A stretch of DNA of 64,000 nucleotides, taken from Adhaeribacter terrigena (GTDB lineage Bacteria > Bacteroidota > Bacteroidia > Cytophagales > Hymenobacteraceae). Location of the stretch: NCBI RefSeq assembly GCF_016623615.1, contig NZ_JAEHFX010000001.1, forward strand, positions 682,001 through 746,000, written 5' to 3'. Positions 1 to 8,912 of the stretch are shown one piece after another. Positions within the stretch are counted from its first letter, which is position 1; each line of letters opens with the position of its first letter. The position numbers and the translations under genes are program-made. Under the pieces are notes generated by a model. That model had not been told where the DNA came from. It searched no databases and was given only the letters and a program-made list of their open reading frames with translations.

Positions 1-3000
1 GGGCCTGTAACGTTCACTGTAGTGCCAAATTCCGGACCTTACAACGAACAAGTAACGCTGGCGGCAATAAACGGCGCCAGTGCAACCAATACCGTTACTT
101 TTGAAGGCTCAGGCAATACCGTTTCTGTTGCTCCCGGATCGACCCACCTGGGTATTTTTACCCTGGACGGTGCTGATTTTGTCAAGATCAATAATTTTAA
201 TATTACGCTGCCTGCAGCGGCTACCACCGGCTGGGGTATTCAGTTAAAGAATAATGCCGATAATAATGTCATTTCAAACAATACTGTTAACATACCTTTA
301 ACGTTAACCACATCGGCAGTATTTGGTATTGTGGCAGGCTCGGGTGCTACATCTGCCGGAAATAATGCCAGCAATACAATTATTCAGAATAATATTATTA
401 ACGGAGGCTATGGGGGGATTTCAATTAACGGAAATAGTAGTAACGGAGGTGCAGTTGGAAACCTGATAAAGGATAACCAGATAAAGGATTCATATTTTTA
501 TGGTTTATACCTGAATAATGTAACGAACGTCATTATAGAAGGCAACGATATAAGCCGTGCGGTACGTACGAATGGCACTGCTTATTATGGGGTATATCTA
601 TCCGGTATCTCTATCGGCAACCACATCAAAAAAAACCGCGTGCACAATACCCACGATGCAGCGACCACTAAAACCGGAACTGTTTACCTTTATTATTGCA
701 ATAGTTCAGGTGCCGTAGGTTCTGAAAATATTTTCTCGAATAACCTCGGTTACAACCTGAATAATAACGGCGGACTTTTATACGCATTCTATAATGGTGC
801 TTTCAATAATAACTGGTTCTACCACAATACAATATCAGCAGATGATCCTGCAATATCTTACAGTACACTGCGGGGTATCTGGTTTACCACGGCCTCTACC
901 AATGTACGGGTAATTAACAACAATTTTTCCCTGGCCAGCGCTGCAACCAATAAGTATGCAATTTACCTGGCATTTAGTGGTATTGCGCTGCAGAGCAACG
1001 GCAATAACTTTTATTTAGGCACTTCCGGTAAAATTGGGTATTACACCGCAGACAGAAACACGTTAGCCGACTGGAAAGCCGTAAACGCTGGTGCCTATGA
1101 TCAGAATTCTGTTTCTGTAGATTCATATTTTACCAATCTGCCTGCGGGTAACCTGAGACCAAATGCCGGCCAGTTAAATAACGCAGGGGTGGCTCAGACT
1201 GTCGTAGTAGATGATTTAACCGGTACAACCCGTAGCACAACAAACCCGGACCCGGGAGCTTATGAATTCGTGCCACCTGCAACGGATGCTGGTATCAGTG
1301 CAATTCTTTCGCCGAATACCGGATGCGGTCTTACAAATCAGGAAACAATCTCGGTTACCCTGAACAACTTCGGTGCCGCAGCCCAGAGCAACATTCCGGT
1401 TTCTTACACCATTAACGGTGGTACGCCGGTTACAGAAACTTTTGCCGGACCATTGGCTCCCGGGGCTTCTGTAACTTATAATTTCACAACCAAAGCGAAT
1501 TTAAGCGTTCCGAATAATTACACCATTGCTGCTCAGGCCAACCTGGCTGGAGATATGTTTACTTCAAACGATGGTGCATCTAAAGCAATAATTGCTATCC
1601 CGCTGGTTACAACGTATCCGTACCTGGAAAATTTTGACACCAACCAGGGTGGCTGGATAGCGAGCGGCGCATCTTCTTCCTGGGCTTGGGGAACTCCGGC
1701 TAAGGCAACTATAAACTCAGCTGCATCCGGAACCAAGTCGTGGGTTACCAACCTTACAACAAACCATAATTCAACTGAAAAATCGCAGGTAGTTAGCCCA
1801 TGTTTCAATTTCTCTGGCTTAACGGCCCCGGTAATTGAAATGAAAGTCTGGTGGAATTCCGATTTCAGCAACGACGGTGCCGTTTTGCAATCTTCAATTG
1901 ATGGAGGCTTAACCTGGCAGAACGTGGGTGTTTCCGGCGATCCTAATAACTGGTATAACGACAATTCCATTAATGGTGGTCCCGGCGACCAGCTTCCTCC
2001 CTCAGCGCATGGCTGGACCGGCCGTAACGCTACCAGTAACGGTAGTGGTGGTTGGGTTACGGCAAAACATACTTTGTCTGGTTTAGGCGGTCAGTCTTCC
2101 GTACGTCTGCGCATTGCCTTCGGATCTGATGGTTCAACGAATTACGATGGCTTTGCATTTGATGATGTAACGATCTATGAAACTCCGACCAACGATGGTG
2201 GCGTTACTGCCATTATTACTCCTAATTCAGGGTGTGGCTTAACGAATCTGGAAACGGTAACCATTGCCGTTAAAAACTTTGGTGGAACAACGTTATCAAA
2301 TATTCCGGTTTCCTTTAAAGTAGATGGTGGTTCACCGGTAACCGAAGTTGTAGCTGGTCCGATAGCATCTAACACAACTATTAATTATACCTTCGCCGCC
2401 AAAGCTAATCTGAGTGTTGTAGGGTCGCATACCATTGTTGCAAGAACATTTGTACCTGGCGATAACCTGGCATTTAATGATTCCCTGGTTAAAATTGTTA
2501 CAAACATTCCCGTTGTTTCTTCGCTGCCTTATACCGAAGGGTTTGAAAACGGAAACGGCGGCTGGCTGGCTGGCGGTACTAATTCTACCTGGGCACTGGG
2601 TACTCCTGCAAAAACGGTGATCAACGCTGCTGGTGCCGGTACAAAATCATGGGTAACCAGCCTGACCGGAACCTATAATGCTTATGAGAATTCGTACGTA
2701 GTTGGTCCTTGCTTTAATTTTGCCGGTTTGGCAGACCCTGATTTCGAAATGAAAGCCTGGTGGAACTCTGAATTCAGCTTGGATGGTGCCGTATTGCAAT
2801 CTTCTATTGACGGAGGCCTAACCTGGCAGAACGTAGGCGTGAAAGGTGACCCGAATAACTGGTATAACGATAATACCATTAATGGTGGCCCGGGTGGTCA
2901 GTCGGCGGCTTCAGCACATGGCTGGTCAGGACGCAATTCTACTAATAATGGTTCTAATGGCTGGGTGACTGTAAAACACCGACTTAATGGTTTGGGCGGT

Positions 3001-4221
3001 CAGTCTGCTGTTTTGCTGCGTGTTGCCTTTGGTTCCGATGCTTCAGGCCAGGACAATGGTTTTGCTTTTGATGAAATTAAGATACTGGATAAAAGCAATG
3101 ACCTGGCTGTTAATTCAGTTGTTCCGATCAATAAGCTTTGCGGTTTGACCAATGCAGAGCCGATCACAGCGGTTATTCAGAACCAGGGGCCAGTTGCTGC
3201 TTCGGGTTTTACGTTAACTTATTCCGTGAATGGTGGCTCTCCGGTAACGGAAAACTTTACCGGATCATTGGCAAGTGGTGCTTTAGCTAACTTTACCTTT
3301 AACCAAACTGCAAACCTGTCTGCTTCCGGTAATCAGAATATTGAGGTTACAGTAAACATGACCGGTGATCCGAATGCAACAAATAATTCGGCTACTTATT
3401 CTATTGCGAATTCTACTTTTGCCGGGCTTCCTCCGGTATTCGATTTTGAGCCGGCTGGAAATGGTATTGCTCAGTTACGTACAGTAACCAATTCCAGATC
3501 TGCAGTTGTTGAAAGTGTTGATGCTACAAATGGTGCCGGTTCTACCAAAGGAATTATTATGGATGGTGTGAATCATTCGAGCTGGACGATTCCAACGGGC
3601 ATTACTGATCCTTGGATGAACAACCTGGAAAATATTTCGGCGCTTTACATCTGTTTCGATCCAGGCAGCACTAACCCTAAGGATTCATTATTACTGACTT
3701 TCGATCTGAAGCAGTTGTATAAAACAGCTAATGCTAACACGAACCTGCGCATATTGGCAGATGGCGTTCAGATCGGACAGACATATCGTCCTCCATTTAC
3801 TGGCACGCCAATCAGCTGGAAGAAAATCAGAGTTGACCTGAGCAATTATCAGAACCGTAACGGTCTGCAACTCGTGATCGAATCGAATGTGAAAGAACCT
3901 TATGCAGCTGGTGCTGGTACAGCCAACCTGATCGACAACATCGAGATCAGGCGTGTTGTGTATACCGGTGTGAAAGATGCTACGCTTTCTGCCCAACTGA
4001 ATGTATTTCCGAATCCAAGCAACGGTATCTTCAACGTTGAACTGCCGCAAGGTAAAAACTACGAACTGGTAGTAACTGACCTGACTGGCAAAGTACTGAA
4101 GAAATACCCCGCTAAAGGCGGCGCAAACCAACTGAACCTGGAAGGCACAGCCAAAGGCGTTTATCTACTGAAAGTTAGAGGCGAGAAAGGGGCTGCGGTA
4201 CGCAAGCTGATCGTAGAATAA
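1..4221 (+). CDS. Large T9SS-secreted protein with beta-helix, CARDB-like and MAM/lectin-like modules (5' end cut off)
   Basis: The frame is open to base 1, so the N-terminus and signal peptide lie outside the window; 1406 codons are present. Residues 1 to about 400 are rich in N-N-x-I/V turns typical of a right-handed parallel beta-helix. Next come two rounds of a CARDB-like module (opening DAGISAI or DGGVTAI, with a GCGLTN motif) followed by a roughly 180-residue module with YLENFD/YTEGFE and WWNS motifs, resembling the MAM/lectin-like domains of secreted Bacteroidota proteins. A third CARDB-like unit and a further beta-rich region follow. The last ~75 residues are a type A T9SS sorting domain (FPNPSNGIFNVELP, YELVVTDLTGKV, GVYLLKV, ending KLIVE). 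It is probably a surface-attached or released adhesin-like or carbohydrate-binding protein. No catalytic residues are recognised. A strong terminator follows. Confidence 0.85.
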   Translation, partial: GPVTFTVVPNSGPYNEQVTLAAINGASATNTVTFEGSGNTVSVAPGSTHLGIFTLDGADFVKINNFNITLPAAATTGWGIQLKNNADNNVISNNTVNIPLTLTTSAVFGIVAGSGATSAGNNASNTIIQNNIINGGYGGISINGNSSNGGAVGNLIKDNQIKDSYFYGLYLNNVTNVIIEGNDISRAVRTNGTAYYGVYLSGISIGNHIKKNRVHNTHDAATTKTGTVYLYYCNSSGAVGSENIFSNNLGYNLNNNGGLLYAFYNGAFNNNWFYHNTISADDPAISYSTLRGIWFTTASTNVRVINNNFSLASAATNKYAIYLAFSGIALQSNGNNFYLGTSGKIGYYTADRNTLADWKAVNAGAYDQNSVSVDSYFTNLPAGNLRPNAGQLNNAGVAQTVVVDDLTGTTRSTTNPDPGAYEFVPPATDAGISAILSPNTGCGLTNQETISVTLNNFGAAAQSNIPVSYTINGGTPVTETFAGPLAPGASVTYNFTTKANLSVPNNYTIAAQANLAGDMFTSNDGASKAIIAIPLVTTYPYLENFDTNQGGWIASGASSSWAWGTPAKATINSAASGTKSWVTNLTTNHNSTEKSQVVSPCFNFSGLTAPVIEMKVWWNSDFSNDGAVLQSSIDGGLTWQNVGVSGDPNNWYNDNSINGGPGDQLPPSAHGWTGRNATSNGSGGWVTAKHTLSGLGGQSSVRLRIAFGSDGSTNYDGFAFDDVTIYETPTNDGGVTAIITPNSGCGLTNLETVTIAVKNFGGTTLSNIPVSFKVDGGSPVTEVVAGPIASNTTINYTFAAKANLSVVGSHTIVARTFVPGDNLAFNDSLVKIVTNIPVVSSLPYTEGFENGNGGWLAGGTNSTWALGTPAKTVINAAGAGTKSWVTSLTGTYNAYENSYVVGPCFNFAGLADPDFEMKAWWNSEFSLDGAVLQSSIDGGLTWQNVGVKGDPNNWYNDNTINGGPGGQSAASAHGWSGRNSTNNGSNGWVTVKHRLNGLGGQSAVLLRVAFGSDASGQDNGFAFDEIKILDKSNDLAVNSVVPINKLCGLTNAEPITAVIQNQGPVAASGFTLTYSVNGGSPVTENFTGSLASGALANFTFNQTANLSASGNQNIEVTVNMTGDPNATNNSATYSIANSTFAGLPPVFDFEPAGNGIAQLRTVTNSRSAVVESVDATNGAGSTKGIIMDGVNHSSWTIPTGITDPWMNNLENISALYICFDPGSTNPKDSLLLTFDLKQLYKTANANTNLRILADGVQIGQTYRPPFTGTPISWKKIRVDLSNYQNRNGLQLVIESNVKEPYAAGAGTANLIDNIEIRRVVYTGVKDATLSAQLNVFPNPSNGIFNVELPQGKNYELVVTDLTGKVLKKYPAKGGANQLNLEGTAKGVYLLKVRGEKGAAVRKLIVE

Positions 4222-4222
4222 A

Positions 4223-4251
4223 AAAACGGTATAACTTTTAACTTAAAAACT
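4223..4251 (-). repeat. Bipartite TAGCG element, core TATACCG
   Basis: It starts 2 nt after the stop codon of the preceding gene and points back into it. Its AGTTTTT block is the left base of the terminator stem at 4249-4273. The core starts exactly 18 nt from the leading A. Confidence 0.6.
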
Positions 4252-4278
4252 CCTGCCTCGATAAGGCAGGAGTTTTTT
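4249..4278 (+). terminator. Intrinsic terminator
   Basis: A perfect 9-bp stem (ACTCCTGCC / GGCAGGAGT, loop TCGATAA) is followed by a T-run. It lies 28 bp after the stop codon of the large T9SS gene. Confidence 0.9.
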
Positions 4279-4299
4279 CATGGCTGAGCCTACCGTTTT
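4271..4299 (+). repeat. Bipartite TAGCG element, core CCTACCG
   Basis: Its AGTTTTTT block is the right arm and T-tail of the terminator at 4249-4278, so it mirrors the minus-strand copy on the other arm. Confidence 0.7.
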
Positions 4300-4678
4300 T
4301 TATATTTTTTGAATGTAAATATCTGTTAATAAGATGTGTTAGGTCTATTTCTGAACGTTCAAAGATACATTTTGCCTATTCAGGGATATTCGCTGTTTTC
4401 CAGGGAAAACATAACCTAATTTAGTAATGCATATTAAAGTTGATACTATCTGTTAAAGTCTTCAATAGACCTGAAAAGATGTGGAGCGTGTGAATTATAT
4501 ACTAAGAGTGGTAAAGTGATAAAAATAAACCCGACGAGAAGTTAATTTGCAATCACACGATGAAAAGCCTTGTAAAAGGTAATTCATTTTACTCCGTAAT
4601 CTTTGCCTGGTAATGGGTAAAAACGGTTTATCTGACTATGAGGTAGGTAGTGGAAATAAATGTTGTTTATGTGGAAAG
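4300..4678. other. Intergenic region without a convincing gene
   Basis: About 380 bp of AT-rich DNA between the T9SS gene and a second terminator. Only very short ORFs are present, such as a 17-codon ATG frame near 4560. Because a strong plus-strand terminator ends the stretch, a small RNA or a 5' leader could be encoded here, but I recognise no RNA family. Confidence 0.4.
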
Positions 4679-4708
4679 TCCCCCGAAAGATTTTGGGGGA
4701 TTTTTTTT
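4679..4708 (+). terminator. Intrinsic terminator upstream of the histidine kinase
   Basis: Stem TCCCCC / GGGGGA around a 10-nt loop, followed by eight T. It lies about 155 bp upstream of the kinase start. It could end an unannotated transcript from 4300-4678 or act as an attenuator in the kinase leader. Confidence 0.75.
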
Positions 4709-4862
4709 ACATAACAAATTTAAAAAAGAAGCCTGTGTCTGGAATAAGCTATTTGTAAACAGTTGCCGTTATATGATAAAAAAGCAGATTTTAGTTCTTA
4801 GGGCAGGTGTTTATTTATTCTGCTCAATTTTGCAGGAAGCCTGTGAATCGTTTCTTTTGTAT

Positions 4863-5888
4863 ATGCAAAAAAAAATCTTTTCTTATGCCCTGCATTTTAT
4901 TTTATGGTTCTTCTTTCTGTGCTTTCCTCTGATTTTCTTTATTGAAGGCGATGAATTTGAGATAGAGAGTGTTCTGACATTGCCGTATTACTGGCTGTTT
5001 TCGTTTTCGTACTTATCGTTGTACTACCTTAACTATTACTTTTTTATTCCCAGGTTTTACCTGAAGAAACAATACAACAAATACATACTGACCATTTTTG
5101 GCTTATTCACGGCTTTTTATTTCCTGAAACCTTTCATTCTGATGTTCAGCCATTATTTGAAAGAACAGAATGTTGCTTTGCCTGACTATCCTCCGTTATT
5201 GCCAGATACCATATCCATCATAATTTTTGTTTTTGTAGTTGTTATCGGCCTGGCAATTCAGGTAATTAAGCAAAGAGAAGCCACAGAAAAACGGGCTTTA
5301 CAGGCAGAAACAGACAGAGCAAACGCGGAATTATCGTACCTGAAAGCGCAGATAAACCCGCATTTTTTATTCAATACCCTGAATAATATTTATTCCTTAT
5401 CGGTAGATCAGCACCCGGAAACTCCGGCATCTATCATGAGGCTTTCCAACATTATGCGGTACCTTACCGATGATGCATCCAAAGATTTTGTGCCGCTCGA
5501 AGAAGAAATAAATTGTATCAGGGATTACATAGACCTGCAAAAACTGCGGTTGTACAAGAATATGACCGTAGATTTCTCGGTTACCGGCAATATAAAAGAT
5601 AAGCAGATTGCTCCGCTTATTCTGATGACCTATATTGAAAACGTTTTTAAATATGGCATCAGCAGTCGTGAAGAAGCCCGGATAACCATTAAATTGCAAA
5701 TAGATGATGAGAAGATCAGTTTTTTCTGTCAGAATAGGATTTTTGCCTTGCCGCGGGTAATAGAACGCATCGGTATTGGGCTGGTTAATACTGAAAAACG
5801 GCTTAAGTACCTATACCCGAATAAGCACAATTTAACAATTTCCAACAACAATGGTTACTATACTGTAAACCTTACTTTGTTCGCATAA
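4863..5888 (+). CDS. LytS/YehU-type sensor histidine kinase
   Basis: 341 aa. Four membrane segments (about residues 5-27, 42-61, 73-95 and 115-135) are followed by a short coiled linker and the His_kinase domain. The phosphoacceptor is His167 in the motif INPHFLFNTLNN, characteristic of the LytS family. The C-terminal part has the ATPase-like features IENVFKYG and GIGLVNTEKRL. The frame stays open upstream to 4650, but that extension would translate straight through the terminator hairpin at 4679-4708 and lacks family similarity, so I place the start at 4863 (MQKKIFSYAL). It is followed after 34 bp by its LytTR response regulator, and the two very likely form an operon. The signal sensed is unknown. 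Confidence 0.9.
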   Translation: MQKKIFSYALHFILWFFFLCFPLIFFIEGDEFEIESVLTLPYYWLFSFSYLSLYYLNYYFFIPRFYLKKQYNKYILTIFGLFTAFYFLKPFILMFSHYLKEQNVALPDYPPLLPDTISIIIFVFVVVIGLAIQVIKQREATEKRALQAETDRANAELSYLKAQINPHFLFNTLNNIYSLSVDQHPETPASIMRLSNIMRYLTDDASKDFVPLEEEINCIRDYIDLQKLRLYKNMTVDFSVTGNIKDKQIAPLILMTYIENVFKYGISSREEARITIKLQIDDEKISFFCQNRIFALPRVIERIGIGLVNTEKRLKYLYPNKHNLTISNNNGYYTVNLTLFA

Positions 5889-5922
5889 TATCTTCTATTT
5901 GTAAAAAAAATATCCTGAAAGC

Positions 5923-6621
5923 ATGATCCTTAAATGCATTGCCATTGATGATGAACCTTTAGCGTTAAATCTGATCAGGAATTATGCGGCCAAAATTCCC
6001 GCCTTACATTTAATACAAACCTTTAACGATGCTTTATCCGGGGCCGAATTTCTTCGGCATAACCCGGTAGATGTGTTGTTTCTGGATATCAATATGCCGG
6101 ATATTTCCGGTCTGGATCTGATCCGTTCTTTAAATGAAAAGCCGCAGGTAATTTTTACCACTGCTTACAAAGATTTTGCTTACGAGGGTTTTGAGCTGGA
6201 TGCGCTCGATTACCTTTTGAAACCCATCACTTTTGAACGCTTCGGGAAAGCCTTTCAGAAAGCCCTCGATTATTACTCCGCTAAGCAAATTCAGGCAGAA
6301 TCGCACCCGGAAAGCCTGGTAGTTTCTTCGGAATATCAGCGGATCAAAATTGCCCTTTCCGATATTGAATTTATTGAAAGCTCCGAAAAATACATCAAGA
6401 TCCACCTGGTGAAAGCAAAGCCGGTATTAACCTTGATATCGTTGAATAAAGTGCTGGAAAAGCTTCCGGAAGATAAATTTAAAAGAATTCATCGGCGTTT
6501 TATTGTAAACGTTTTCAAAGTAAAATTTATCTCTAACCAGAAAGTGCAGTTGACATCCGGAGTAAAATTACCGATTGGGAAAACTTACCTGCATTTCATT
6601 GAAGAATGGTTGCATTATTAA
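5923..6621 (+). CDS. LytTR-family response regulator
   Basis: 232 aa. The N-terminal receiver domain has the acidic pair at D9-D10, phosphoacceptor Asp55 in LFLDINMPD, and the conserved lysine in YLLKPI. The C-terminal LytTR DNA-binding domain (about 130-230) contains IEFIESSEKYIKIH and the closing FIVNVFKVKFI region. It is the cognate partner of the LytS-type kinase immediately upstream; such pairs commonly control cell-surface or envelope genes. Direct targets cannot be read from the sequence. A bidirectional terminator follows at 6684-6712. Confidence 0.93.
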   Translation: MILKCIAIDDEPLALNLIRNYAAKIPALHLIQTFNDALSGAEFLRHNPVDVLFLDINMPDISGLDLIRSLNEKPQVIFTTAYKDFAYEGFELDALDYLLKPITFERFGKAFQKALDYYSAKQIQAESHPESLVVSSEYQRIKIALSDIEFIESSEKYIKIHLVKAKPVLTLISLNKVLEKLPEDKFKRIHRRFIVNVFKVKFISNQKVQLTSGVKLPIGKTYLHFIEEWLHY

Positions 6622-6683
6622 TTGTCAACCTGAATTCATTATGCGTTTTCTGACTTTAAGGATCTTGTTTTTGTAAAAAAATA

Positions 6684-6712
6684 AAAAGGCTGGATATTAT
6701 TCCAGCCTTTTT
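6684..6712. terminator. Bidirectional terminator
   Basis: A 12-bp stem (AAAAAGGCTGGA / TCCAGCCTTTTT) lies between two convergent genes, the response regulator and the PNGase F-like gene. A/T runs on both sides let it serve either strand. Confidence 0.88.
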
Positions 6713-6798
6713 ATTTTAATTAACCTGCCTGATTTATTCAGTTTTTTCTGAAGTGTAAGATGCGTATTACAATTATCAATTAACTTTTAATGCCTGCA

Positions 6799-8700
6799 TT
6801 ACTTCTGGATTACGATCTGTTTCTGAACAAATTTATTGGCTACCTGGCATTTTAAGGTGTAAACCCCGGCTGGCAAATGATGTACCGGAACCTGGATATT
6901 CGGGCTCATTTCCTCGAGTTTAGAAACCTGCTGGCCAAGGGCGTTGTAAAGTTCCAGCGAAACAATTTGGTTCTTGCTTTCTACTTTAACGTTCAGGATA
7001 GTTTGAGCCGGGTTGGGGAATACAGACAGATCAAAAGCAGCTTTGTCTTCCTGGGTACCTAAGGTTGTCTGAATACGGAATGCTTCTGTAAAACCACAAC
7101 CGAAATCGCCATTGAAGTAGCCTTTCAGTTTTAAATTGGCGTTGTTAGCTAAGTTTTTAGCAGTTAAAGAACCAGTTCCCTGGCTTTGAGCCGCCCACCA
7201 GGAAAGACCGTTGCAGCCAGTATCAGTTACTTCCAGGCGATAGCATCCTGACGGCAACTGTATTGTATCACGGTAGGTAGTATTGCCGGAAGTTTGCAAA
7301 CGCGATTTTACTGCGTTGCCGGAAGCATCGTAAATGCGCCATTTGGTTTGAGAGCCTGCTCCATTAGTGGTCATGGTTACCAGGAAATTATTCGGCCAAA
7401 CTGCCATTGGCGTAAATTCAGTCTGCATTTCGTTGTTTAAGGCATTTGGGTCGGCTGCGCCGTTTACTTTAGAAATCAGGGCAGTAAATTTTGCTTTGCC
7501 GGTTCCCATGGTCACGAATTCTGAATTGTTCGGTAAAGAAAGTTCTTCGGAACCCCCTGCCGGAATACTAACGCTTAAGGGGTATGTGTGCATCGTTCCT
7601 CCCAGCAGGCCGTAAGTAACTTCCAGGCTGTTGATTGTAGTATTGCCTGTGTTTTTCACCAGGATCTTTGCTTCTTCGCAGGTTGGGTTAGAACGGAAAT
7701 AAGCTTCGTGATCATTTGGTGAAATTATAGTTTCTAATGAAGCATCAGTAGTGTAATGATAGGCACCGTAGTAAATAACCTGGCCTTCCACCGCGTAAGA
7801 GGCTTGGGAAGAACTTACATTATATGCCTGAAAATCTACGTCTACCGTATAGTTGCTGCCTGCGGTAAGGTTGCCCAGCGGGTGATAGTTTGATTGAACC
7901 GCATCGCCGGGGCACCAGTTTGCGCGGTCATAAACCCAAGTACCGGTTTGCGGATAAAGGTTGTTGAGGCCGCAGTTGTTTCGCCAGATATTTTTCTGGG
8001 CAACCATGGCATTGTTTACGTTTACGCGGTAGTATTTGCTGCAGAATTCTGAGCAATTATCGGCAGGGTTAGAGCCGTGGCCGGTTACGTTGAATTTTAA
8101 AACCGCCGCTTGAGTACCGGCAGGTATTTGTTTTGTGCGCGCGTTCATTTTAGCTTCAAAAGCTGCGGAATTTCCATAAGCAAAACTACCATTCCACAGG
8201 CGGTCAATTTTTATTACGTTGCGTGGCGGCGTACCTTCAATCAAAGTAAATTTCACGTTTGCGGTAAAACCGCCCGAGTAGCCACTGTAATGGATCCGGA
8301 TATTGGTGTTGCCTTTTAAATACTGGGCATAATCCGTTACATCAAATTCGTAGCGATGTTGCCAGTTCCACGGAAAGCGGCTTACGTTGGCATAAGGCGT
8401 TATTAAACGCCCGATCTCAAAGGTATCGGTAGGAGTAAACAGAAAGACCTGAACCCCATAATCCCAGTCGCCGCAGTATTGCGGATTGCCCTGGCATTGG
8501 TATTTGCCCAGGGTAAATGTCATGGTAATGTTGCGGTAAGCAGTGTTGGAAGTTGGGAAAACTGCCGGGGAATTATAGTTGCCATAATTAGCCAGCTGCG
8601 TTGCCGTGTGCGACTGCACTACCGTTGTGTCTCCGGGGGCGGCTTGAACACCTGACAATAAAAAAAGACTTAAAAAAAAGAGGAAGTAACAATGTTTCAT
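6799..8700 (-). CDS. Secreted PNGase F-like protein with T9SS sorting domain
   Basis: 633 aa. Signal peptide 1-20. Residues about 55-155 match the N-terminal domain of peptide-N-glycosidase F from memory (CGDWDYG, EIGRLITPY, DVTDYAQYLKGNTN). Residues about 160-310 match its C-terminal domain (TGHG, CSEFCSKYYRV, YDRANWCPGD). Of the three acidic residues I recall as catalytic in PNGase F, Asp60 aligns with Asp80 and Glu206 with the Glu of CSEFC. The position of Glu118 is a serine (IHYSGYSGG), so deglycosylation activity is doubtful. The remainder holds a linker domain and a type A T9SS domain (FPNPAQTILNV, LPAGVYTLK). It is probably an extracellular glycoprotein- or glycan-binding protein derived from a glycosidase. 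Confidence 0.82.
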   Translation of the reverse strand: MKHCYFLFFLSLFLLSGVQAAPGDTTVVQSHTATQLANYGNYNSPAVFPTSNTAYRNITMTFTLGKYQCQGNPQYCGDWDYGVQVFLFTPTDTFEIGRLITPYANVSRFPWNWQHRYEFDVTDYAQYLKGNTNIRIHYSGYSGGFTANVKFTLIEGTPPRNVIKIDRLWNGSFAYGNSAAFEAKMNARTKQIPAGTQAAVLKFNVTGHGSNPADNCSEFCSKYYRVNVNNAMVAQKNIWRNNCGLNNLYPQTGTWVYDRANWCPGDAVQSNYHPLGNLTAGSNYTVDVDFQAYNVSSSQASYAVEGQVIYYGAYHYTTDASLETIISPNDHEAYFRSNPTCEEAKILVKNTGNTTINSLEVTYGLLGGTMHTYPLSVSIPAGGSEELSLPNNSEFVTMGTGKAKFTALISKVNGAADPNALNNEMQTEFTPMAVWPNNFLVTMTTNGAGSQTKWRIYDASGNAVKSRLQTSGNTTYRDTIQLPSGCYRLEVTDTGCNGLSWWAAQSQGTGSLTAKNLANNANLKLKGYFNGDFGCGFTEAFRIQTTLGTQEDKAAFDLSVFPNPAQTILNVKVESKNQIVSLELYNALGQQVSKLEEMSPNIQVPVHHLPAGVYTLKCQVANKFVQKQIVIQK

Positions 8701-8855
8701 GAAAAAAGAATTTGAAGGAAAAAGGGTATAAATAATGTAATAGGGCTCAGTTTAAGGCGATTGTCTTGTAGTGGGTTAATGCGTTGTTTTCTGTTTTCGA
8801 TATGAATTGACAGTATTTAATTTGTTTTTGCGGCGAGGTGTTTTAAAATTAGAAA

Positions 8856-8886
8856 AAGCCCTGCAGGTTAAATTGCAGGACTTTTT
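8856..8886. terminator. Terminator 3' of the Ig-like repeat protein gene
   Basis: Stem CCTGCA / TGCAGG with an 8-nt loop, flanked by A5 on the left and T5 on the right, so it can work on both strands. It closes the minus-strand gene at 8913. Confidence 0.75.
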
Positions 8887-8908
8887 GGGGTGAGATTAAT
8901 AGCGTTTT
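8880..8908 (+). repeat. Bipartite TAGCG element, core AATAGCG
   Basis: Begins in the T-tail of the preceding hairpin (ACTTTTT) and ends 5 bp before the stop codon of the minus-strand gene at 8913. Confidence 0.7.
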
Positions 8909-8912
8909 GAGG

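Noticed and set aside
97-125. TAGCG-like match in the first T9SS gene (ACTTTT, 18 nt, AATACCGTTTC)
   Set aside because: Spacing fits, but the stretch encodes repeated NTV-type codons of the beta-helix, so chance from repetitive coding sequence is a fair explanation.
4650-4862. Longer start for the LytS-type kinase
   Set aside because: The added 71 codons cross a terminator hairpin (4679-4708) and show no family similarity; the start at 4863 gives the normal length and membrane topology.
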